Positions 57,299 to 64,000 of a DNA stretch of 64,000 nt are shown piece by piece. Positions within the stretch are counted from its first letter, which is position 1; each line of letters starts with the position of its first letter. Made by a program: the position numbers and the translations under genes. The stretch is from Paratractidigestivibacter sp003150175 (lineage in GTDB: Bacteria; Actinomycetota; Coriobacteriia; Coriobacteriales; Atopobiaceae). Under the pieces are notes generated by a model. The model was not told where the DNA came from. It searched no databases and saw nothing but the letters and a program-made list of their open reading frames with translations. The stretch lies in the NCBI RefSeq assembly GCF_964283195.1, contig NZ_CAXYLH010000001.1; one strand, written 5' to 3'.

Positions 57299-57946
57299 TT
57301 AGAGCGTGCCGAAGATCCTATCGCCGGCGTCGCCGAGGCCGGGGACGATGTAGGCGGCCTCGTTCAGATGGTCATCGATGGCGCAGGTATAGACCTGCAG
57401 CTCGGGATCGTGGCCGAGCAGCGCCGAGAGGCCCTCTGGCGCCGAGACGAGGCAGAGCATCTTGAGGTTGGTCACGCCACGTGCGCGCAGGGCGTCCACC
57501 GCCATGATCGCGGAGCCGCCGGTCGCGAGCATCGGGTCCACGATGAGGACGGCGCGCTGGTCGATGTCGCGCGGCATCTTGCAGTAATACTCGTGGGGCT
57601 CGTGGGTGACCTCGTCACGCTCCATGCCGATGTGGCCCACGCGCGCGGCAGGCGCGATCTCGAGCAGGCCGTCGACCATCCCGAGGCCGGCGCGCAGGAT
57701 CGGCACCACAGCGAGCTTGCGGCCCGCGAGGCGCTTGCAGGTCGCGGGCGCCACGGGCGTCTCGACCTCGCAGTCCTCGAGCGGCAGGTCGCGCATAGCT
57801 TCGTAGCCCTCAAAGATGGCGAGCTCGCGGACAAGCTGGCGGAACTGCTGGGTCCCGGTATGGACGTCGCGCAGGATCGAGAGCTTGTGCTGGACGAGCG
57901 GGTGGTCGACGAGCGTCACGCGGGTCGCGTCGTACGAGATGGCCAT
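57299..57946 (-). CDS. upp: Uracil phosphoribosyltransferase
   Basis: A 215-residue enzyme making UMP from uracil and PRPP (pyrimidine salvage). The PRPP motif VLIVDPMLATGGSAIMAVDAL is canonical; PILRAGLGMVDGLLEI and the uracil-binding end YIVPGLGDAGDRIFGT are conserved. ATG 57946 behind AAAGGCGA gives the usual length; the longer frame is unsupported. Convergent with the exporter operon. Confidence 0.96.
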   Translation of the reverse strand: MAISYDATRVTLVDHPLVQHKLSILRDVHTGTQQFRQLVRELAIFEGYEAMRDLPLEDCEVETPVAPATCKRLAGRKLAVVPILRAGLGMVDGLLEIAPAARVGHIGMERDEVTHEPHEYYCKMPRDIDQRAVLIVDPMLATGGSAIMAVDALRARGVTNLKMLCLVSAPEGLSALLGHDPELQVYTCAIDDHLNEAAYIVPGLGDAGDRIFGTL

Positions 57947-58133
57947 GGGTCGCCTTTCTTGTGGGCAATAGTCAAACGAATGATACACCGAGGGAGCGGT
58001 GCGCTCGCGGCGGCCGATTCTGGTGCCCGATTGCTCGCCGCATGGCAAGCGGAAATAAGGGCGGGCGCCACACGGGAAACCAGCCCGAGAACGGGTGGAT
58101 AATCTCTTCCGAGCTTTTTTCTAAAAAAGTTCT

Positions 58134-58161
58134 TTGCAATCGCGAATTCTTTTGTTATATT
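58134..58161 (+). promoter_or_regulatory. Promoter of tRNA-Phe
   Basis: TTGCAA (58134-58139), 16 bases, TATATT (58156-58161), 17 bases before the tRNA start, in an AT-rich stretch. Confidence 0.6.
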
Positions 58162-58178
58162 AATCCCCGCACACATTC

Positions 58179-58254
58179 GGCTGGGTAGCTCAGTTGGTAG
58201 AGCAGGGGACTGAAAATCCCCGTGTCAGGGGTTCGATTCCCTTCCCCGCCACCA
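58179..58254 (+). tRNA. tRNA-Phe (GAA anticodon)
   Basis: A 76-nt cloverleaf with D-arm GCTC-AGTTGGTA-GAGC, anticodon stem GGGGA/TCCCC with loop CTGAAAA (anticodon GAA), T-arm AGGGG-TTCGATT-CCCTT and encoded CCA. The acceptor stem GGCTGGG/CCCCGCC has one mismatch, T4 opposite C69. Confidence 0.93.
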
Positions 58255-58266
58255 GTAAATTCGCAG

Positions 58267-58297
58267 GTCAGAGGCCAAAAGCTTCTGGCCTGTTTTA
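58267..58297 (+). terminator. Terminator of tRNA-Phe
   Basis: AGGCCA (58272-58277) pairs with TGGCCT (58286-58291) around AAAGCTTC, followed by GTTTTAT. A modest hairpin with a short T-run. Confidence 0.55.
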
Positions 58298-58460
58298 TGT
58301 TTGGGTAAATGCCGAGATAGACTCAACGTGGCACAGTTCACCGACCGAGCATCCCTCTCCCCCACCAAAAAAACGCGGGCGCGGATCGGGCCGTGATAGC
58401 CCTGATCCACGCTCGTTCCTGCAGCGTATGTCAAACAATGCAGTTCTTAGCGACTGTCCC

Positions 58461-58580
58461 CGATGATGTGTGCCCCAGGAAGCTGCAGCCAATGACTGTC
58501 ACCCAGTGATGGGTGGCAACGGATGATGGGTGTCACAGAAAGCTGCACGCAATGACTGTCACCGGGTGTTGGTGTTGGCG
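58461..58580. repeat. 60-nt tandem pair around AATGACTGTCACC
   Basis: GATGATG-TGT-CC-CAG-AAGCTGCA-GC-AATGACTGTCACC occurs at 58461 and again at 58521, exactly 60 bases later, with some divergence. The second unit extends into the flippase-like gene and carries its stop codon (TGA, complement of 58559-58561). The same core is at 5290. The interval 58255-58558 otherwise shows only the tRNA terminator. Confidence 0.75.
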
Positions 58581-59974
58581 GACTTGGCGGCGGCTTTGCC
58601 GGCGGCGATCTTCGCCTCGATGTCCACCTTCGGGGCGGGGGCGGAGGACTTGACGACGGTCTTCGTGCCGCGGGTGGTCACGGTGGCGCCCGAGACTGCG
58701 GGAGCGGCGGGCTTGCGCTTCGCCTTGGGCTTCACGGTCACGCCGCCCTTGGGAGCGCGGGCACCGGACTTGGACGCGCCGGACTTGAAGGAACCGGTCT
58801 CGATGAAGCCGTTGATGCCGCCCGTGAAGCGGTCCCAGACCCCATGCCAGCGGCGGTTGATAGAGATGCCGCTGTTCGAGCGCATGCCCATGCACGGCGC
58901 GGCGATGAGGACGGGGAGCAGGTACTCTACCGCGCGCCAGATCACGAAGCCGGCGGCGAGGTGCTGGCCGAACATCCCCTTAAAGAGGTACGCGAAGCCG
59001 ACCTCGGCGCCGCCGGTGCCGCCCGGCAGCGGGATCGCGTTGATCAGGAGCTCGAGCATGGAGCCGGACGCGAGGCAGATCATGAGGTCCGCCGGCTCGC
59101 CGAACGCGCGAAGCACGAAGTACGGCAGCGCGTACATGCAGCCGAGCTGGCAGAGGGTGACGATCATCGTGGCGCACATCTCGCCGACGTTCTTGGACGC
59201 GCCCTTGAAGGCGGCGGAGAACTCGGCGACCTGCGTGTTCACGACCTCGTAGTACTTCTTGTACTTGTCGTCCTTAATCCAGCCGTGACGATTGGCCAGG
59301 CGCAGGGCCCAGTTGCCGATGGCCGTGACCGGCCGGGGGAACAGGCACAGGAAGAGGACCGCGCCCACCTGGACGACCTTGAAGCCGAAGAGGAAGACGC
59401 CGATGAGGGTGACGTCGCCGAACTGCTCATAGAAGTAGCCGCCGCAGAACAGCAGCATGATGGCGGCAAAGACGCCCTCGCCCGCCTCGTAGAGGACGAA
59501 GCGCGTGAAGTTGAGGGCGCTCGCCTGGCCGACGGAGAGACCGGCGCGCGTGAGCCGGTAGATCTGCGCCGGGGGCGCGGCCGCGCCGTTGGGCGTGAGG
59601 CGCATGAAGAAGACGCCCGAAGCCTCGACGCTCATGAGGTCGCGGATGCCCACCGGCGAGTCGGGGTCGGCGATGACGGAGAGCACGTAGGCGAGCACGC
59701 CGAACACGTAGTAGAAGAGGAAGCAGACGACGCCGGCGACGATCCAGCCGAGGTCGACGCCCGTAAGCGAGGTGATGAACTCGTCGAACTGTCCGGAGAA
59801 CACCAGGTAGGCGATGTATACGATGACGACACCCGCGAGGAAGACCAGGCTCTTGCGCACCTGGCCCATCGATTCCTTGTCCGCCTCGGCGTCCTCGGCG
59901 GCCGCCTTTGATGTGGCGGCACCGCTTACCTTGAGGGCGACTTTTTTCTTTGGCTTCTTGAGCTCGTCTGCCAC
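58559..59974 (-). CDS. Flippase-like UPF0104/lysylphosphatidylglycerol synthase TM-domain protein
   Basis: A 471-residue membrane protein. A charged N-terminal tail (Lys/Ala/Glu, residues 1-40) precedes eight or so helices (SLVFLAGVVIVYIAYLVFSG onward). FFMRLTPNGAAAPPAQIYRLTRAGLSVGQAS and NAIPLPGGTGGAEVGFAYLF are hallmarks of the UPF0104 family, relatives of the MprF flippase domain that move lipids or lipid-linked molecules. The C-terminal 85 residues are a basic Lys/Ala/Pro/Thr-rich tail without homology. No synthetase domain is attached. Start GTG 59974. Confidence 0.87.
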   Translation of the reverse strand: MADELKKPKKKVALKVSGAATSKAAAEDAEADKESMGQVRKSLVFLAGVVIVYIAYLVFSGQFDEFITSLTGVDLGWIVAGVVCFLFYYVFGVLAYVLSVIADPDSPVGIRDLMSVEASGVFFMRLTPNGAAAPPAQIYRLTRAGLSVGQASALNFTRFVLYEAGEGVFAAIMLLFCGGYFYEQFGDVTLIGVFLFGFKVVQVGAVLFLCLFPRPVTAIGNWALRLANRHGWIKDDKYKKYYEVVNTQVAEFSAAFKGASKNVGEMCATMIVTLCQLGCMYALPYFVLRAFGEPADLMICLASGSMLELLINAIPLPGGTGGAEVGFAYLFKGMFGQHLAAGFVIWRAVEYLLPVLIAAPCMGMRSNSGISINRRWHGVWDRFTGGINGFIETGSFKSGASKSGARAPKGGVTVKPKAKRKPAAPAVSGATVTTRGTKTVVKSSAPAPKVDIEAKIAAGKAAAKSANTNTR

Positions 59975-60159
59975 GGATGGCCTCTCTGATGCGGGTATGG
60001 GGCTGGGGCCGGGATGCGGCCCCGTGGCCGGCGCGGGCCGGCAGTCCGATTATTTTACCCCAGCGCGGCGCGGGGCCCTCGGCACGGGCGCGGCTTCAAC
60101 GAAGGGAGCAGACACGCAAAGAAGGGCATGAGGGCTACCTTCCGGCAGGACGCGAGGGC

Positions 60160-61146
60160 CTAGAGATCGCCGGGGTGGTAGTCGTTGATATAGGCCTCGA
60201 TGACCGCGGAGCCGGCGTCCGCCGAGGTGCGCGGGTAGCCGAACTCGATGCCGTTGACGTAGTTGCTCCCCACGTACTGCTTCGCGTAGTACTCGTTGCC
60301 GTTCTCCTTCCAGGAGGCGACGACCCAGGTCTTCCCCGTCGCCTTGTAGTCGACGTTGTGCGCGGAGGTGTAGGAGTCGAGAACCGACTGGAGGGTCTGC
60401 CCGGAGGCGTTGCTGCCGCCCCACGTGCGGACCTCGATGCCGGTGGACGACTCGCGGAAGGTCACGCCGTCGCCGTTGGCGGACGCGTCGATGAGCTCGT
60501 AGGTCGACGGCAGGGTCACGGAGTACCCGAAGCGGGGATTCGAGTAGGTTTGCTTGCCGGAACCGGTGGTCACGCACTTCTTTGCGGCCTCGATGAGGCT
60601 GACCTGGTCATCGGAGCCGGAATCCTTGTCCTTGGACTTTTCGTCCTTGGACTTCGAGTCGGAGTCCTGCTTCGCGCCGGAATCGGCCTTCCCCGCCGTC
60701 GGCTTGCTGGTGACGGTAACCCCGGACCCGCCTTGGGAGCCGGAAGACTGGGTCTGCTCCGAGGTCTGCGCCTGGTCGGGGGCCTTATCGGAGACCATGA
60801 AGAACGCGAAGGCGGCGATGCCCATGACGGCGATCGCGGCGACGACCACGGCGACGATGGTGCCGACGCTCGGACCGGACCGACGCGGGGCGGGTTGGGC
60901 GGCGGGAGCGGGGACGGCACCCTGGGCGGACGGGTAACCTTGGACGGCCTCAGCATACGGCGCCGGGGCCGCTTGCGGTGCAGCCGACGGCCGGGCATAC
61001 GCGACCGTCTGGTCGGCGGCGGAAGCCTCCGGTTGCTGCTCCGAGGGATCCGGCGCGGGGCCTGCGGGGATGTCTTGCCGGGCACCGCAGTTCGTGCAGA
61101 ACACCGCGCCTTCCTCGAGCTCGTGTCCACAGTTGATGCAATACAT
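60160..61146 (-). CDS. Zinc-ribbon membrane protein with extracellular domain
   Basis: A 328-residue protein. The N-terminus is a zinc ribbon (CINCGHELEEGAVFCTNCG), followed by a Pro/Ala/Gln-rich linker, one membrane helix near residues 93-117 (TIVAVVVAAIAVMGIAAFAFFMV), a Ser/Lys/Asp-rich stretch (residues 120-180) and an outer domain with NPRFGYSVTLPSTYELIDASANGDGV, which resembles the PsbP-like/DUF domain seen in secreted lipoproteins. Function unknown. ATG 61146 follows GGAGGTG. Confidence 0.75.
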   Translation of the reverse strand: MYCINCGHELEEGAVFCTNCGARQDIPAGPAPDPSEQQPEASAADQTVAYARPSAAPQAAPAPYAEAVQGYPSAQGAVPAPAAQPAPRRSGPSVGTIVAVVVAAIAVMGIAAFAFFMVSDKAPDQAQTSEQTQSSGSQGGSGVTVTSKPTAGKADSGAKQDSDSKSKDEKSKDKDSGSDDQVSLIEAAKKCVTTGSGKQTYSNPRFGYSVTLPSTYELIDASANGDGVTFRESSTGIEVRTWGGSNASGQTLQSVLDSYTSAHNVDYKATGKTWVVASWKENGNEYYAKQYVGSNYVNGIEFGYPRTSADAGSAVIEAYINDYHPGDL

Positions 61147-61459
61147 AGGGCACCTCCAGGCTTCAGGTCGGGATGCGGGTCTTGCTGTAACGGCTCAGCC
61201 CATTTGTACACCAACGAGCCCAATGATGAGGCCTTAAACGGAAATCAGCCACCCTGGCCGGTGGCTGATCTCCGGGCCTTGCCCACTTTGAAACTACCCA
61301 ACAGGAGGGCTTTGCTCCCGTTCGTTACCGCTTATACCCGTTCATCGGGCCTGCGCTCAACGGGTGCTTTGTCGGGGGCGAGGGGCACCGTCACGGGCCC
61401 CGAGCCCCCACGTTACGGCAACCCAAGAACGAGCAAGAAACCCCAGCGCAAAGCAGCCC
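61147..61459. terminator. Gene-free interval with 10-bp hairpin
   Basis: ATCAGCCACC (61244-61253) and GGTGGCTGAT (61260-61269) form a perfect hairpin with loop CTGGCC; on the minus strand it is followed by TTTCC, so it probably ends mnmA transcripts. Nothing else is seen in these 313 bases. Confidence 0.5.
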
Positions 61460-62596
61460 TTACGGCTGGATGATGCCGCCGCCCAGGCACTCGAGGCCGT
61501 CGTAGATGACGGCGGACTGGCCGGGGGCCACGCGGCGCTGCGGAGCGGCGAAGCGCACGGTCGCGCAGGCAGCCTTCTTGTCCGCGCTAGCCGCGAAGTC
61601 GCTGCCGCCTGCCGGGCCGGGACCGCCATCGCCCGCGCCGCCGCAACCGGCGACCTCCAGCTCGCACGGCACGAGCTCGCCCGTGTGACGCGTGCGCACG
61701 ACGTAATCCCCCGCCGCCGGGGCCTCACCGGAGATCCATCGGCAGTCGGCGAGCTTGAGCTCCGAAGTGAAGAGCGCCGGGCTCATGCGGTCCGCCGTCA
61801 CGTAGACGGTGTTCGTCTGGACGTCGGTCCGCACGACGTAGTGCGCGGGACCGCCGCCCAGGTCGAGGCCGCGACGCTGGCCGACGGTATAGAGGAACGC
61901 GCCGTCGTGGTGCCCGAGGACGCGGCCGGTCTCCAACTCGACGATGTCCCCCGCTCGGCGCTCGAGCGTGTCGAGCAGGAAGGTCCGGATACCCACAGGG
62001 CCCACGAAGCAGATCCCGTCGGAGTCGGGTTTGCGCTCGAGCCCGAGGCCGCGCTCGGCGACCATGCGCCTGACCTCGGCTTTGTTCTGAATGTCGCCTA
62101 TGGGGAAGAGCGTGCGCGCGAGCACGTCCTCGCCCACGCGCCACAGGAAGTACGTCTGGTCCTTGTGCTCGTCGGCGGCGCGGAGGAGGTGGGTTCGCCC
62201 GTCCGCGGCCTTCTTCACGCGCCCGTAGTGGCCTGTGGCCACATAGTCGGCGCCCGCGGCGAACGCCTTCTGGGCGAAGGTGCCGAACTTGATGGTCTGG
62301 TTGCACATGACGTCGGGGTTCGGCGTGAGGCCGTGCGCATAAGCGTCGACGAGGTAGTCGACGACGGTCGCCTTGTACTCGGCCTCGCAGTCCCAGACCT
62401 CGAGGTCGATGCCCAGGCTCACCGCCACGCGCTCGGCATCGGCGAGGTCGTCCGCCCAGGCGCACTTGAAGCCGGGCAGGTCGCGCGACCAGTTGCGCAT
62501 ATAGACGGCGGTCACGTCGTGGCCCGCCTCGCACAGCAGCGCGCAAGCGAGCGCGGAGTCGACGCCGCCGGAAAGACCAGCATAGACGCGCGCCAT
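61460..62596 (-). CDS. mnmA: tRNA 2-thiouridylase MnmA
   Basis: A 378-residue enzyme that makes 2-thiouridine at wobble position 34 of tRNA Lys, Glu and Gln. The PP-loop GLSGGVDSALAC binds ATP; nucleophilic Cys is in NPDVMCNQTIKFG and the persulfide Cys in DGICFVG; YTVGQRRGL is conserved. A Gly/Ala/Pro-rich insert (about residues 320-350) interrupts the C-terminal barrel. ATG overlaps the upstream desulfurase stop (ATGA), fitting a sulfur-supply pair. Confidence 0.95.
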   Translation of the reverse strand: MARVYAGLSGGVDSALACALLCEAGHDVTAVYMRNWSRDLPGFKCAWADDLADAERVAVSLGIDLEVWDCEAEYKATVVDYLVDAYAHGLTPNPDVMCNQTIKFGTFAQKAFAAGADYVATGHYGRVKKAADGRTHLLRAADEHKDQTYFLWRVGEDVLARTLFPIGDIQNKAEVRRMVAERGLGLERKPDSDGICFVGPVGIRTFLLDTLERRAGDIVELETGRVLGHHDGAFLYTVGQRRGLDLGGGPAHYVVRTDVQTNTVYVTADRMSPALFTSELKLADCRWISGEAPAAGDYVVRTRHTGELVPCELEVAGCGGAGDGGPGPAGGSDFAASADKKAACATVRFAAPQRRVAPGQSAVIYDGLECLGGGIIQP

Positions 62597-63954
62597 CAGG
62601 CATCGCCCCTCTCTATACCTGGTTTCGGGCGGAAAGAAGTGCCCGCCGACCCGGTCCGAACGCCTTCGCCACGGGCAGCCCCGCCGCTTTCTTCGCTCCC
62701 GCAGCGCCCCACGCGGGCCGCCTCGGCCCCCACGGCGCGCGCGATCGCGGCGGCGGCGTAGTCGACGTCCGCCTCGGTCGTCGGACGCCCGAGCGTGATG
62801 CGCAGGCTGCCGGCGGCGACCTCGGCGGGAGCGCCCATGGCGGCGAGCACGTGCGACGAGCGCATCTTGCTCGCGGCGCAGGCCGACCCCGTTCCCACGC
62901 TCACGCCCTCGCGCTCGAGCGCGATCACGAGCCGGCGCGCCTCGAGCCCCGGGAAGCTGATGTGCAGAAGCCCCGGAAGGCGCAGCTTGCCCTGGCGCGG
63001 GCCGGACACGACGGCCCAGCCGAACTCCCCGCACAGGGCGCGCTGCAGGCGGTCGCGCAGGCGGGCGAGCCGGCGCGCCTCCTCGCCCCGCCGCGCCGCG
63101 GTGAGCTCGAGCGCCTTCGCGAAGCCGATCACGCCGGCGACGTTCTCGGTCCCCGAGCGCACGCCGTTCTCCTGCCCGCCGCCAAGCACGAGCGGCCGCA
63201 GGGCCACGTCGTCGGAGGACCACAGGAGCCCCACCTGCTTGGGGCCATAGATCTTCGCTGCCGAGAGGGTCAGCATATCGCACCCGAGCGTGCCCACGTT
63301 GACGGCGAGCGAGCCCGCCGCCTGTGAGGCGTCGGTATGGAGCCAGATCGGCTCCCGCTCCCCCGCCGCCAGGCGCCGGTCGCGCTCCGCGGCGACGACG
63401 CGCGCGATCTCGCGCACGGGCTGCACCGCGCCGACCTCTCCGTTGGCAAGCTCGACCGAGACGAGCCTCGTCGCGGGCGTGATCGCGGCGGCGACGTCTG
63501 CGGCGCTGACGCGGCCGTCGGGCCCCACGCCCACGACCGCGCACCCGCCGCCCGCGGCCGCCGCGCACGCGAGCACGCTCTCGTGCTCGACGGCGTCCAC
63601 GACCACATGGGCGTCCGGGCCCGCCGCTGCGAAGGCGAGGTTGTTCGCCTCGGTGGCGCCCGCGGTGAAGGTCACGTTGCCGGGGCGGGCGCCGATGGCG
63701 TGGGCGCACGCAGCGCGCGCATCCTCGACGTCGGCTCGGACGGCTCGGGCGGCGGCATAGGGCGCGCTCGGGTTCTCGAACGCATCTGTGAAGTAGGGCA
63801 ACATCGCGTCGACGACCTCGGGGTCCATCGGCGTGGCGGCGGCGTAGTCCAGGTAGACGGGGCGACGATCGGCCGAAGCGGCGCCGGCAGCCCCCGCGAC
63901 CCCGGCGGTACCGACTGCCCCAAGGGTTTCTTGCCCGGTATAAGCGAACGTCAC
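62596..63954 (-). CDS. Cysteine desulfurase (NifS/IscS-like)
   Basis: A 452-residue PLP enzyme that takes sulfur from cysteine. Motifs: VYLDYAAATPMDPEVV near residue 33, TAGATEANNLAF, HTDASQAAG, PLP-lysine SAAKIYGPKQVG, and catalytic Cys in GTGSACAASKMRSSHVL. It is extended by about 30 Ala/Gly-rich residues at the N-terminus and about 35 at the C-terminus. GTG 63954 behind GAGAGGGA is the start and overlaps the stop of an upstream frame. It likely feeds MnmA. Confidence 0.95.
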   Translation of the reverse strand: MTFAYTGQETLGAVGTAGVAGAAGAASADRRPVYLDYAAATPMDPEVVDAMLPYFTDAFENPSAPYAAARAVRADVEDARAACAHAIGARPGNVTFTAGATEANNLAFAAAGPDAHVVVDAVEHESVLACAAAAGGGCAVVGVGPDGRVSAADVAAAITPATRLVSVELANGEVGAVQPVREIARVVAAERDRRLAAGEREPIWLHTDASQAAGSLAVNVGTLGCDMLTLSAAKIYGPKQVGLLWSSDDVALRPLVLGGGQENGVRSGTENVAGVIGFAKALELTAARRGEEARRLARLRDRLQRALCGEFGWAVVSGPRQGKLRLPGLLHISFPGLEARRLVIALEREGVSVGTGSACAASKMRSSHVLAAMGAPAEVAAGSLRITLGRPTTEADVDYAAAAIARAVGAEAARVGRCGSEESGGAARGEGVRTGSAGTSFRPKPGIERGDA

Positions 63955-64000
63955 TGGGAATCCCTCTCGTCGCCGATCTTCAGGTTCTCAAAGCGCCCAG
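63951..64000 (-). CDS. C-terminal end of an upstream gene (partial)
   Basis: On the minus strand the window edge reads GRFENLKIGDERDSQ and then TGA, overlapping the GTG start of the desulfurase (GTGA). This looks like the end of a coupled upstream gene. Fifteen residues are too few to name a family. Confidence 0.4.
   Translation of the reverse strand, partial: GRFENLKIGDERDSQ

Overview
The window is very GC-rich (about 70% by eye) and most real genes begin with an AGGAGG-like ribosome binding site, including many GTG and TTG starts. Gene content suggests a gut-type anaerobic actinobacterium of the class Coriobacteriia (Collinsella/Olsenella-like): three DegV proteins, a Tat-exported tannase-like lipoprotein, xdhD-type molybdenum hydroxylase genes, urease with a urea ABC importer, and short intergenic palindromes. 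This placement is an inference from content; no rRNA gene is present to confirm it.

Layout. 1-640 is the end of an IS256-family element. 640-5240 is an accessory patch: an MFS permease, a decayed NhaC antiporter fused by deletion to a truncated methyltransferase, and a DUF389 membrane protein. 5300-15986 (minus strand) is a nitrogen block: urea importer urtABCDE, then ureABC and accessory genes ureEFGD. Divergent from it (16301-20007, plus strand) is a ygfM-xdhD pair, a molybdenum hydroxylase probably acting on purines. Together they could capture and hydrolyse urea and oxidise purine-like heterocycles. GTAAC direct repeats near both ureA and the urtA/ygfM divergent region suggest shared nitrogen control.

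20146-27297 holds acpS, degV, a Dxs-like TPP enzyme and a heterodimeric ABC exporter. 27298-28501 is non-coding: a 41-nt tandem array, tRNA-Thr(CGU) and a possible small RNA. 28502-37079 has a secreted protein, a TudS(DUF523)-purine nucleoside phosphorylase fusion, a membrane-anchored SurA-like protein, a HEAT-like protein, a dehydrogenase with a Cys/His-rich tail, degV, hpf and a solute-binding lipoprotein. A 6S-RNA-like non-coding RNA lies at about 37197-37377.

37511-45217 is a housekeeping series on the minus strand (rsmI, metG, rsmA/ksgA, tatD, comF). It is interrupted by a plus-strand LysR plus MetE-like cassette that has palindromes at both ends. 45217-51353 has a GH5-like protein lacking its catalytic glutamates, queD, a NagZ-like GH3 lipoprotein, the tannase-like lipoprotein and a third degV. 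51445-57290 has an acylphosphatase and a NarL-type two-component system divergent from an ABC-2 exporter. 57299-64000 has upp, tRNA-Phe, a flippase-like membrane protein, a zinc-ribbon membrane protein, and mnmA with a cysteine desulfurase, which together supply tRNA 2-thiouridine.

A recurring feature is a perfect 31-nt palindrome (eight copies), often placed so that its TGA is the stop codon of the adjacent gene. A second repeat, around AATGACTGTCACC, does the same for two other genes.
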